Below are positions 8,814-15,854 of a stretch of 64,000 bases of DNA, piece by piece. Made by a program: the position numbers and the translations under genes. Source of the DNA: Mucilaginibacter roseus (GTDB lineage Bacteria; Bacteroidota; Bacteroidia; Sphingobacteriales; Sphingobacteriaceae); the NCBI RefSeq assembly GCF_021215455.1, contig NZ_JAJPWV010000001.1:248001-312000 (forward strand), in the 5' to 3' direction. The notes beneath the pieces were generated by a model, which was given only the letters and a program-made list of their open reading frames with translations, was not told the origin of the DNA and ran no database searches. Positions within the stretch are counted from its first letter, which is position 1. Every line of letters starts with the position of its first letter.

Positions 8814-9995
8814 ATGAATATAACTTTTAACGAGCGTTTGCAATACATCCGTCAGGAATATGAGGCGTTAATAATGCGCACCAATTATCCAACAGCGGAA
8901 ACTAATGGCGTGTACCAGCGCTATGTATACCCTATACTTACTGGCAAGCACGCCCCATATTTCTGGAAATATGACCTGAACCCGGCTACCAATCCTTTGT
9001 TGTTGGAACGTATAGGGGTAAACGCCGCTTTTAACGCAGGCGCTATTAAATGGAATAATAAGTATTTATTGGCCGTACGGGTGGAAGGTAATGATCGAAA
9101 ATCATTTTTTGCGGTGGCAGAAAGTCCTAATGGCATAGATAATTTCAGGTTTTGGGATAAACCGATGCATATAATGCCCTACCCGGGGCAGGAACCGGAT
9201 ACCAATATCTATGATATGCGGCTTACCCGGCATGAGGATGGATGGGTATACGGCTTATTTTGTACAGAGCGACGCGATCCGGATGCTGACGAGGGAAACC
9301 AATCAGCAGCGGTTGCGCAGTGCGGTATTGTACGTACTAAGGATATGCTAACCTGGGAACGGCTTCCTGATTTGAAAACGCCATCGCCGCAGCAGCGTAA
9401 CGTAGTGTTGCACCCGGAGTTTGTAAATGGTAAGTATGGTTTTTATACACGCCCACAGGATGGATTTATCGAAGCTGGAAACGGCGGGGGTATAGGTTTT
9501 GGAGTAGCCGCTGATATTACAAAAGCTGTTATTGAAAAGGAATATGTTATTGATCGTAAAGTGTATCATACCATCAACGAGGCAAAGTTGGGTCTGGGGC
9601 CGCATCCTATAAAAACTGAAAAAGGCTGGCTGCATCTTGCACATGGCGTGCGCAACACGGCTGCCGGGCTGCGCTATGTGTTGTATGTTTTTATGACAGC
9701 GCTTGATGATCTTACCCGCATCATTCACAAACCAGCCGGCTACTTTCTGGCTCCCGAAGGCGACGAACGGGTTGGGGATGTATCAAACGTGGTTTTTTCA
9801 AACGGCTGGATAGCTGATGATGATGGTAGGGTGTTTATATACTATGCATCTTCAGATACGCGAATGCATGTTGCTGTTTCCAGCATTGAACAATTGCTTG
9901 ATTATGCTATCAACACGCCAGAAGATGGTTTAACGTCTGCGGCATCAGTTGAGGTTATTACCAAATTGGTTAATGGTAACGAAGCTTATTTATAG
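8814..9995 (+). CDS. GH130 phosphorylase, probably 4-O-beta-D-mannosyl-D-glucose phosphorylase
   Basis: A 393-residue cytoplasmic five-bladed beta-propeller enzyme. It closely follows the pattern of the Bacteroides fragilis mannosylglucose phosphorylase: the N-terminal YEALI.R.N segment, [24 protein letters not shown] with the likely proton-donor Asp134, [23 protein letters not shown], and [17 protein letters not shown]. The reaction is phosphorolysis of mannosyl-glucose to mannose 1-phosphate and glucose. Imported disaccharide from the adjacent symporter would be its substrate. No epimerase or mannanase is nearby, so the locus is a minimal version. Substrate specificity is inferred. Confidence 0.9.
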   Translation: MNITFNERLQYIRQEYEALIMRTNYPTAETNGVYQRYVYPILTGKHAPYFWKYDLNPATNPLLLERIGVNAAFNAGAIKWNNKYLLAVRVEGNDRKSFFAVAESPNGIDNFRFWDKPMHIMPYPGQEPDTNIYDMRLTRHEDGWVYGLFCTERRDPDADEGNQSAAVAQCGIVRTKDMLTWERLPDLKTPSPQQRNVVLHPEFVNGKYGFYTRPQDGFIEAGNGGGIGFGVAADITKAVIEKEYVIDRKVYHTINEAKLGLGPHPIKTEKGWLHLAHGVRNTAAGLRYVLYVFMTALDDLTRIIHKPAGYFLAPEGDERVGDVSNVVFSNGWIADDDGRVFIYYASSDTRMHVAVSSIEQLLDYAINTPEDGLTSAASVEVITKLVNGNEAYL

Positions 9996-10014
9996 CGATT
10001 AGCAAAGTTTTTAA

Positions 10015-10055
10015 AATAATAAAGGCTGTACCGGTAAGGTGCAGCCTTTATTATT
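10015..10055. terminator. Bidirectional terminator between GH130 gene and small lipoprotein gene
   Basis: A perfect 14-bp stem: the left arm is 10015-10028 (ending AAAGGCTG), the right arm 10042-10055 (starting CAGCCTTT), with a 13-base loop. The A/T-rich stem base provides T-rich ends on either strand, so it serves both converging genes. Confidence 0.9.
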
Positions 10056-10073
10056 TTCTCTGAAAATGTAAAA

Positions 10074-10268
10074 TTACATTTTAGCAGTGTCAGCTTTAAC
10101 TGTATCAGTTTTGCCAGTATCAACAACTGTAGTATCAGTACCAGTAGTATCAACAACTGTAGTATCAGCAGCAGTTGAATCACCTTCTGATGAACCAGAA
10201 CCTTTACAAGCAGCAACTGAGATAGAGATAGCAAGGGCTAAAAAGCCGAATTTGAATGCATTTTTCAT
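10074..10268 (-). CDS. Small Thr/Asp-rich lipoprotein (paralogue 1)
   Basis: A 64-residue protein with signal peptide MKNAFKFGFLALAISISVAAC. Cys21 is in a good lipobox (VAAC). The mature part is about 43 residues of low complexity, dominated by Asp, Thr, Val and Ser with internal DTTVVDT repeats, so it is probably disordered and acidic. The signal peptide is almost identical to that of the neighbour at 10417-10614, showing a tandem duplication. A copy of the GGGTTACMTTT-N11-GTATTAA motif lies upstream (10304-10333, minus strand), as for the paralogue and the sigma gene. Function unknown; an envelope-stress output of the sigma factor is my inference. Confidence 0.82.
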   Translation of the reverse strand: MKNAFKFGFLALAISISVAACKGSGSSEGDSTAADTTVVDTTGTDTTVVDTGKTDTVKADTAKM

Positions 10269-10303
10269 TTTTAAAATCTTTTAATAGTGATTAATAGTTT
10301 TAC

Positions 10304-10333
10304 TTTAATACGCCAATGTTTAAAAGGTAACCC
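10304..10333 (-). promoter_or_regulatory. Predicted ECF-type promoter of small lipoprotein 1
   Basis: On the minus strand, GGGTTACCTTT (10333-10323), 11 bases, then GTATTAAA (10311-10304). The same two half-motifs at the same spacing occur before paralogue 2 and twice before the sigma gene. From the -10-like half the transcript would start near 10296, giving a leader of about 28 bases to the ATG at 10268. Confidence 0.7.
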
Positions 10334-10416
10334 GCTTTTTTTAAAAAAAATTAAAAATATATTTTAAAGATTTGGGGCGGCCTCATTTTCAGTGGCTTTT
10401 ATTGCTGTTTACGCAA

Positions 10417-10614
10417 TTACATTTTAGCTGTATCAGCCTTTGTAGTATCGGTAGTAGCGGCTGTATCAGTAGTAGCAGCAGCTGAATCGGTAGTTACGGC
10501 AGCAGAATCTGTAGCTGCGGTATCAGAACCTACAGTGCTTGATGAGCTGCTGCAAGCTGAAACTGCGATTGAGATAGCTAAGGCTAAAAAGCCGAATTTG
10601 AATGCGTTTTTCAT
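10417..10614 (-). CDS. Small Ala/Thr/Asp-rich lipoprotein (paralogue 2)
   Basis: A 65-residue lipoprotein precursor with signal peptide MKNAFKFGFLALAISIAVSAC. Cys21 is the lipidation site, followed by a poly-Ser stretch and a tail of alternating Ala, Thr and Asp ending TKADTAKM. The signal region and the C-terminal KADTAKM match the gene at 10074-10268, so the two arose by duplication while the middles diverged. It is the gene nearest to, and divergent from, the sigma factor. Upstream it carries the shared two-part motif (10640-10668). No known domain is visible. Confidence 0.82.
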   Translation of the reverse strand: MKNAFKFGFLALAISIAVSACSSSSSTVGSDTAATDSAAVTTDSAAATTDTAATTDTTKADTAKM

Positions 10615-10639
10615 GATTGTGTTTCTGTTTGTTTAATGG

Positions 10640-10668
10640 TTAATACTTAAAAATTAAAAAGGTAACCC
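10640..10668 (-). promoter_or_regulatory. Predicted ECF-type promoter of small lipoprotein 2
   Basis: On the minus strand, GGGTTACCTTT (10668-10658), 11 bases, then GTATTAA (10646-10640). Spacing is identical to the other three copies. The ATG at 10614 lies 25 bases after the -10-like half. Confidence 0.7.
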
Positions 10669-10756
10669 TTAAATAGGTAATTTGTTCAAAATATTTTTTG
10701 TAAAGTATTGTATTATAATTGATTGTAAAGATGGTGTGCTACTAAGCAAGGTAAAT

Positions 10757-10786
10757 GGGTTACATTTAAAGTAAATCCGTATTAAA
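10757..10786 (+). promoter_or_regulatory. Predicted autoregulated promoter P1 of the sigma gene
   Basis: GGGTTACATTT (10757-10767), 11 bases, GTATTAAA (10779-10786). It would start a transcript near 10793 and leave about 70 bases of leader before the GTG at 10863. The presence of the same motif before the sigma gene and both lipoproteins suggests the sigma factor reads its own promoter. Confidence 0.7.
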
Positions 10787-10830
10787 ACTTCGGGTAACAT
10801 TTATCACAATAATTTTTTTTTGTGAATTAT

Positions 10831-10860
10831 GGGTTACATTTTCGCATAAACCGTATTAAA
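10831..10860 (+). promoter_or_regulatory. Second copy of the ECF-type motif (P2) abutting the sigma gene start
   Basis: GGGTTACATTT (10831-10841), 11 bases, GTATTAAA (10853-10860). The half-sites and spacing match P1. The -10-like half ends only two bases before the GTG at 10863, so a transcript from here would be leaderless or would miss the start codon. P2 could act as a decoy or operator, or the start codon could be wrong. A lone half-site, GGGTAACATTT, also occurs at 10792-10802. Confidence 0.55.
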
Positions 10861-10862
10861 TA

Positions 10863-11435
10863 GTGAGTAACAGATCAAACAGTTCAATACCAACGGATAA
10901 CGAAGTTATATTAGGCATCCTTAATAACTCAGACGTAGTTTTAAAGCGGTTATACCTGGCTTACTTCCCGATGGTGCTGCAACTTATCATTAATAATAAT
11001 GGTAGCGCTGATGATGCGAAAGACATTTATCAGGAAGCTATAATCGTTCTTTACAATAAAGTAAAGTCAGGCAATTTTGAGTTAAGCAGCAAGCTGAAAA
11101 CCTATATATATTCAGTTAGCCGCAGGCTTTGGCTTAAAAGATTAACGCAGATGAACCGCTATGGCGGCGATTTGAAAGACTTTGAAGAACATTTGCCTGT
11201 AGAGGAAGCCGACCACGAACAACACGCCGACCGCGACCTGCAATTTGGTAAAATGCAGGCAGCATTAAGCCAGTTGGGCGAGCCCTGCAAAACTATTATG
11301 GAAGATTTTTATATCCATAACCGGTCTATGCAGGAGATATGTGAGCGTTTTGGGTATACCAATGCCGATAACGCTAAAACGCAGAAATATAAATGCCTGC
11401 AAAGGCTAAAAAAGCTGTTTTTTCAGCAAAATTAA
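10863..11435 (+). CDS. ECF-type RNA polymerase sigma factor
   Basis: A 190-residue sigma-70-family protein starting at GTG. Region 2 spans about residues 20-90, with SADDAKDIYQEAIIVLYNKV and the -10-contacting helix around LKTYIYSVSRRLWLKRL. Region 4 spans about 130-188, with the HTH IHNRSMQEICERFGYTNADNAKTQKYKCLQRLKKLF. A region-3-free layout is typical of ECF sigmas. The gene directly downstream encodes a membrane protein with an anti-sigma-like N-terminus. The repeated GGGTTACMTTT-N11-GTATTAA motif upstream suggests positive autoregulation. The stimulus is unknown. Confidence 0.9.
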   Translation: MSNRSNSSIPTDNEVILGILNNSDVVLKRLYLAYFPMVLQLIINNNGSADDAKDIYQEAIIVLYNKVKSGNFELSSKLKTYIYSVSRRLWLKRLTQMNRYGGDLKDFEEHLPVEEADHEQHADRDLQFGKMQAALSQLGEPCKTIMEDFYIHNRSMQEICERFGYTNADNAKTQKYKCLQRLKKLFFQQN

Positions 11436-11446
11436 ATTTGAGTGAG

Positions 11447-12559
11447 ATGAGTGATAACCGATTACTGGAACAAATTGACCGTTATGTGAACGGCCAGATG
11501 AGCGGCGAAGAGCTGGCAAATTTTGAGCAGTTGCGTAAGGATAATCCGGCTATTGATAGTCAGGTATCTGAGCACCGTAACTTTTTAGGCGCCCTTAAGC
11601 ATTACAGCGAGCGCCTCGACCTGGAGTCGCGCCTGAACGCCATACATGAAGAAATAGATGTGCACACCCTGCAGGATGAACTGATGGAAAAACCATCATG
11701 GATTGTTAGCTTATGGCGCCATCATCATTCTAAAATATCGGTGGCTGCCTCAATTGCTATTTTCGCGGTATTGATAACCCTGATGTTCACCGGCGGCTTT
11801 AAAAAGCACGATACTGCTTATGTGGAACTGAAAAAGGAAATTGCAAGTGTGCGTGTTTCAACGTTATTGCTTAACGAGCAAAGCCATAAAATTAAAAAGC
11901 AGATATCGTCATCATCTAATGGTAACAAAATTGTAAACCCCGGCAAATTTAGTGGTACAGGTTTCGCACTTACCGCTAATGGTTACCTGGTTACTAATTA
12001 TCATGTGGTTAAGGATGCAGACTCTGTTTATGTACAAAATGTAAACGGCGATGCTTATCATGCTAAAGTAATTTATACCGAGCCTGCACAAGATATTGCC
12101 TTTTTGCAGATCAATGATGCATCATTCAAGTCATTAGGCTCTGTACCATACAACTTTAAACGTGCTAAGAGTGATTTGGGCGAAGAAGTTTTTACTGTAG
12201 GCTATCCGGCTGACGTAATTGCCTTTAGCGAGGGCGCTTTAACTTCACCGGCCGGTTTTAATGGTGATAGTTCGGCTTATGAGTTATCTATACTGGCTCG
12301 TCCGGGTAACAGCGGTGGCCCTTTGCTGGATAATAAAGGCAACCTTATCGGTATTATCAGCGGTAAACAAACATCATACGAAGGTATTTCATTTGCTAAA
12401 AAATCAAGCTATTTATTAAAAGCCATTCAAAACATACCGTCGGATTCACTGGCGAAACCGCTTAACCTGAATACACGCAATACACTGGCCGGTTTAAGCC
12501 GTCCGCAGCAAATAAAAAAGCTGCGCAATTACGTGTTCATGGTTAAGGTTTATAATTAA
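11447..12559 (+). CDS. Membrane protein with anti-sigma-like N-terminus and trypsin-like periplasmic protease domain
   Basis: A 370-residue protein starting 11 bases after the sigma gene. I chose ATG 11447 over the in-frame ATG at 11393, which lies inside the sigma gene. Residues 1-90 are cytoplasmic, with a short motif typical of Bacteroidota anti-sigma proteins (IDRYVNGQMSGEELANFEQ). One membrane helix lies at about 97-117. A DegP-like serine protease domain follows: GTGFALTANGYLVTNYHVV with His186, QDIAFLQI with Asp216, and RPGNSGGPLL with Ser289. There is no PDZ domain. Most likely it holds or releases the sigma factor in response to an envelope signal sensed by the protease domain (inference). 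Confidence 0.85.
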   Translation: MSDNRLLEQIDRYVNGQMSGEELANFEQLRKDNPAIDSQVSEHRNFLGALKHYSERLDLESRLNAIHEEIDVHTLQDELMEKPSWIVSLWRHHHSKISVAASIAIFAVLITLMFTGGFKKHDTAYVELKKEIASVRVSTLLLNEQSHKIKKQISSSSNGNKIVNPGKFSGTGFALTANGYLVTNYHVVKDADSVYVQNVNGDAYHAKVIYTEPAQDIAFLQINDASFKSLGSVPYNFKRAKSDLGEEVFTVGYPADVIAFSEGALTSPAGFNGDSSAYELSILARPGNSGGPLLDNKGNLIGIISGKQTSYEGISFAKKSSYLLKAIQNIPSDSLAKPLNLNTRNTLAGLSRPQQIKKLRNYVFMVKVYN

Positions 12560-12588
12560 GGAAACCATCACCCAAACCATATTACGTT

Positions 12589-12626
12589 AAACCCGGAGCA
12601 TTGCACTTGCTACCGGGTTTTTTATT
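12589..12626 (+). terminator. Intrinsic terminator after the sigma/protease operon
   Basis: Stem AAACCCGG (12589-12596) with CCGGGTTT (12613-12620), extended inward by AGCA/TGCT, then a run of T. Confidence 0.85.
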
Positions 12627-12648
12627 CATACACTTTGTACGGCTTTAT

Positions 12649-12656
12649 TATATTTG
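12649..12656 (+). promoter_or_regulatory. -7 promoter element directly before the yceH-like gene
   Basis: TATATTTG, four bases (AACC), then the ATG at 12661. The predicted transcript start is the start codon itself. No clear TTG at -33. Confidence 0.45.
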
Positions 12657-12660
12657 AACC

Positions 12661-13323
12661 ATGGAGCAACCGCAAACTTTACCTGTTTTGTCTGATACCG
12701 AACTGCGGGTATTAGGCGCTTTAATTGAAAAATCGCGCACTACACCGGAGTATTATCCGTTAACGCTTAACAGCCTTACAACTGCCTGCAACCAAAAAAC
12801 CGCCCGTAAACCGGTTGTCGAGTATGACGAGCAAACGGTAATAACAGCGCTTGATACTTTAAAAAAGCGTGGACTTATGGCAACCGTAGTTGGTGGATCA
12901 AGCCGGGCCACAAAATACAAGCATAATTTCGCGGTTATGTATCCCTTAGTGCCCGCCGAGATAGTTGTTATAGGCTTGCTGATTTTACGTGGCCCGCAAA
13001 CGCCGGGCGAGATCAACACCAATGCAGGCCGTATGTACGAGTTCGAATCGTTGGAAGAAGTGCAGGAAATCCTGGATAAACTTTCATCAGGCGATATTAT
13101 TTACATACAGCAATTACCTAAACGCCCCGGCCAAAAAGAAGTGCGTTATGCTCATTTATTAGGAGGCGAAATCGACGTTAACGCTTATGATGAAGCAGAT
13201 GCCTCGGCTTCGGTACGTTCATCATCATCCGGAGTATTAGAAGCCCGGGTTACCGCCCTTGAACAGGAACTTGCCGAGCTAAAGGAAAACTTTAATAAGT
13301 TAATGAAAGAACTGATGGGCTAA
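12661..13323 (+). CDS. YceH/DUF480 family protein
   Basis: A 220-residue cytoplasmic protein of the conserved YceH (UPF0502) family, which folds as two winged-helix domains. Diagnostic segments are LSDTELRVLGALIEKSRTTPEYYPLTLNSLTTACNQK at the N-terminus (given here by its first and last parts), the second winged helix beginning AVMYPLVPAEIVVIGLLILRG, and a C-terminal coiled coil (VTALEQELAELKENFNKL). The biochemical role of the family is not established; the fold suggests DNA binding or a scaffold role. It stands alone between a terminator and a convergent small gene only 6 bases away. Confidence 0.9.
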   Translation: MEQPQTLPVLSDTELRVLGALIEKSRTTPEYYPLTLNSLTTACNQKTARKPVVEYDEQTVITALDTLKKRGLMATVVGGSSRATKYKHNFAVMYPLVPAEIVVIGLLILRGPQTPGEINTNAGRMYEFESLEEVQEILDKLSSGDIIYIQQLPKRPGQKEVRYAHLLGGEIDVNAYDEADASASVRSSSSGVLEARVTALEQELAELKENFNKLMKELMG

Positions 13324-13329
13324 CAACCA

Positions 13330-13560
13330 TCAGGTGAATGATTGTTTGAAGGCCACTAAAACAGATAAATAAATGCTTCTCTCCAGAGGAAACTCTGGTG
13401 GTTGATCAGGCCTGATGGGTATGCTGTTCTTGTATTTCAAAGGAAAGAAGAGCGCTACAAAATCTGCCTCGGTAATGTCATATTTTAGCCAGGGGTGCTT
13501 GCGGTGTATCTCTACCAGTCGCATCTCAAACAGCGAAGCACTTAACGGATCTTTACTCAT
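13330..13560 (-). CDS. Small conserved-looking protein of unknown function
   Basis: A 76-residue protein with balanced composition (MSKDPLSASLFEMRLVEIHR at the start, several Pro, Phe and Leu). It has no signal peptide or membrane helix. It lies 22 bases downstream of the DAC-like sensor gene on the same strand. A TATATTTG element sits exactly four bases before its ATG, which supports both the reading frame and the start, and suggests a promoter of its own. No family recognised. The tight spacing to the sensor suggests a functional link. Confidence 0.65.
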   Translation of the reverse strand: MSKDPLSASLFEMRLVEIHRKHPWLKYDITEADFVALFFPLKYKNSIPIRPDQPPEFPLERSIYLSVLVAFKQSFT

Positions 13561-13564
13561 TGGC

Positions 13565-13572
13565 CAAATATA
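13565..13572 (-). promoter_or_regulatory. -7 promoter element before the 76-residue gene
   Basis: On the minus strand TATATTTG, then GCCA, then the ATG at 13560. This is the same element-to-start spacing as at four plus-strand genes in the window. It lies in the 22-bp gap after the upstream gene's stop codon. Confidence 0.45.
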
Positions 13573-13582
13573 GCAACAGTAA

Positions 13583-14725
13583 TTATAATAGGAGGATATC
13601 TATGCGATGGGCGTGCACCAGGTTCAGATCTTCAGACCACGAGAATATCGTAAAATGCCCATCCTGCGACGCAACCAAGGCTATCGCATCGTGCTGATCG
13701 TACACAAACTGGGCCGCGGAAAGGTGCCTTGTACCTCCTGTTTGTGTAGGATGCCTGCGTTCGGCCTTGCCATCAACCACTGGTTCGCTTAAAATGATCT
13801 GCTCAATAGGTATGCTGTTTTCTGAACGCGATATTTTAGCGCCAAATGCCAGCAGTTCATGGTTTTGTGTAATAACGGTAGCGCCATCAACAGAAGTAAA
13901 GCCGCCAATTAGCTGCACGGCCTGTAATACGGCTTCCTGCCACTCCAGTGTATCACCGTCTTCCTCCTCGCGCAGCATCAACTCGTTGATAACAGCGTAA
14001 GCAGGCTCAACCGGATAGGTTACCGGCTGCACGATGGATTCTCGCCATTTATCAGTTCCCGGCGGAACAACAAGCACAATACCACCCCTACCGTGCAGGC
14101 GCATAACAGCGGCCAATTGCACCAAAATATTTACACTTTTGCCGGTGCGGTAGGGTAGCGGTAATCCTAATAACGATTTTAGTAATTGCGGGCAGCCATT
14201 TAAACCCGAACTCTCCTCATCAATCATTTTAATGTCGTCGCCTTTTAATACGGCAACGTTAACAAACTTACCGAAGCCATCTACACGCTTGTGTTTAATA
14301 ACCAGCAGGCCGGGTTCAGCCACTTCAAGCACAAAGCAAATACCTGGTATTACATGTGTTGTACCCCATATGTAAATATCGTCGTCATCAAACCAAACAC
14401 CCAGATGTATGCCGGGTTGCTCAACAGCCGGGGCAAGTTTTATTAATGTTTGCGGGGTAAGGCGTAGCGGTTTACCAAACATTAAGGGCTGATCGCACTG
14501 CTTTGGGTGTAGCAGGGCTAACGATATTTTAGGCGGACGGCCTTCCTCACGGCGTAGGCTCGACCAGAAAGCTACATCGATAACTGCCTCAATTATCCTG
14601 CTGCCGGGATTGATAGCTACGTTCGGTTCGCCTGATATTTTGGCGGCGTGTATATGTTTATCAAAATGCGCTTCAATGGTTGCAGCAACCATGCGCGCAG
14701 CAAGATATGTAGGTTCTGAAAGCAT
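13583..14725 (-). CDS. Protein with degenerate DAC (DisA_N-like) nucleotide-binding/sensor domain
   Basis: A 380-residue cytoplasmic protein. The C-terminal part resembles diadenylate cyclase (DAC) domains. It has DGATVI at 280-285, corresponding to the DGA motif, and GGTRHLSAA at 330-338, corresponding to RHR but with Leu in place of the last Arg. VASQDGHFTIF at 351-361 follows, as in DAC proteins. Before it lies HGRGGIVLVVPPGTDKW (211-227), a segment seen in the putative DAC-like sensor families (DACNV type). The changed RHR motif argues for a ligand sensor, not an active cyclase. The N-terminal about 200 residues are unassigned. It is divergent from the aldo/keto reductase gene. Confidence 0.65.
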   Translation of the reverse strand: MLSEPTYLAARMVAATIEAHFDKHIHAAKISGEPNVAINPGSRIIEAVIDVAFWSSLRREEGRPPKISLALLHPKQCDQPLMFGKPLRLTPQTLIKLAPAVEQPGIHLGVWFDDDDIYIWGTTHVIPGICFVLEVAEPGLLVIKHKRVDGFGKFVNVAVLKGDDIKMIDEESSGLNGCPQLLKSLLGLPLPYRTGKSVNILVQLAAVMRLHGRGGIVLVVPPGTDKWRESIVQPVTYPVEPAYAVINELMLREEEDGDTLEWQEAVLQAVQLIGGFTSVDGATVITQNHELLAFGAKISRSENSIPIEQIILSEPVVDGKAERRHPTQTGGTRHLSAAQFVYDQHDAIALVASQDGHFTIFSWSEDLNLVHAHRIDILLL

Positions 14726-14915
14726 AGCCTAAAGGTGATCGGTGTATCTGCAAAACTAACATAAATGCATGGCAATGCGGTTTGTATAATGTATAAAAAA
14801 AGTAAACACAAGTCCGGTTCCGTCATGGCAATATCAAATGCACTAAGCCGCCGGATAAGGTTAACACATGGTACGATAAATGTTGTTACCAGTACAAAAA
14901 TAAATACAACTAAAC

Positions 14916-15761
14916 ATGACAAACGAAACAACAAGCCTGACCTATAACTTGGGCGGCGATCTGCAAATTAACCGTTTAGGTTATGGCGCAATGCAATTAA
15001 CCGGTAACGGTGTATTTGGCGAGGTAGCTGATAGGGATAATGCTATTAAAGTACTACAATCAGCAGTTGAGCAAGGCGTTAATTTTATTGATACAGCAGA
15101 TGCTTACGGTCCGCACTATAACGAAAGCCTCATAGCTGATGCCCTGCATCCGTACAAGCAAGGTTTGGTGATTGCTACAAAAGGTGGCTTTAACCGCCCG
15201 GGGCCTAACAATTGGGTGCCAAACGGTAAGCCGGAATTTATTGCTGAAAATATCGAGGGCAGTTTAAAACGCTTGAAAGTTGACACGATAGACCTTTGGC
15301 AGTTACACCGGATTGACCCAAAAGTGCCGGTTGAAGAAACGCTTGCACCTGTGGTTGATGCCGTAAAGGCAGGCAAAATTAAGCATGTAGGCTTATCTGA
15401 GGTGGGCATAGCTGATATTGAGCGTGTGCAAAAGGTATTGCCAATAGTATCTGTACAAAACCTGTATAACCTCGGCGAACGTAAGTGGGAAGATGTGTTG
15501 GATTACACCACGCAGAACAACCTTGCCTTTATCCCGTGGTATCCGCTGGCTTCTGGTCCGCACACATTGGCCGAAAAGATTGAAAAGATAGCCGCAAAAT
15601 ACGAAGCAACAACTGCACAGGTTGCGCTGGCATGGCTGCTTAAACGTGCCGATAATATTTTGCTTATACCCGGCACTAAATCAGTAAGCCATCTTACTGA
15701 AAATTTAAAAGCTGCACACATTGAGCTAACCGAAGAAGAGTTTGAGCAATTGTCGGCATAA
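14916..15761 (+). CDS. Aldo/keto reductase
   Basis: A 281-residue NADPH-dependent oxidoreductase of the AKR superfamily with a TIM-barrel fold. It has LGYGAMQLTG-type strand 1 (RLGYGAMQL), the NFIDTADAYGPHYNE motif with the catalytic Asp and Tyr, and VIATKGGF with the catalytic Lys. It also has IDLWQLHRIDPKVPVEETL with the catalytic His, and the C-terminal cofactor loop IPGTKSVSHLTENL. The substrate is unknown; members closest in pattern act on small aldehydes or sugar-derived carbonyls. It is monocistronic, followed by a terminator, and divergent from the DAC-like gene across 190 bp. Confidence 0.95.
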   Translation: MTNETTSLTYNLGGDLQINRLGYGAMQLTGNGVFGEVADRDNAIKVLQSAVEQGVNFIDTADAYGPHYNESLIADALHPYKQGLVIATKGGFNRPGPNNWVPNGKPEFIAENIEGSLKRLKVDTIDLWQLHRIDPKVPVEETLAPVVDAVKAGKIKHVGLSEVGIADIERVQKVLPIVSVQNLYNLGERKWEDVLDYTTQNNLAFIPWYPLASGPHTLAEKIEKIAAKYEATTAQVALAWLLKRADNILLIPGTKSVSHLTENLKAAHIELTEEEFEQLSA

Positions 15762-15783
15762 GCTGTTTAGCGATATACTATAA

Positions 15784-15812
15784 CGAGGCGCACTCAACCG
15801 GTGCGCCTTTGT
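15784..15812 (+). terminator. Intrinsic terminator after the aldo/keto reductase gene
   Basis: Perfect 8-bp stem AGGCGCAC (15786-15793) with GTGCGCCT (15801-15808), then TTGTTGTT. Confidence 0.8.
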
Positions 15813-15854
15813 TGTTACAAACTTTTTTTGGGTGCTAATTGTGTTTTATAACTT

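Noticed and set aside
10087-10284. 65-codon plus-strand frame across small lipoprotein 1
   Set aside because: It is antisense to the lipoprotein with a good signal peptide and promoter; its composition is that of a reverse read of Asp/Thr repeats.
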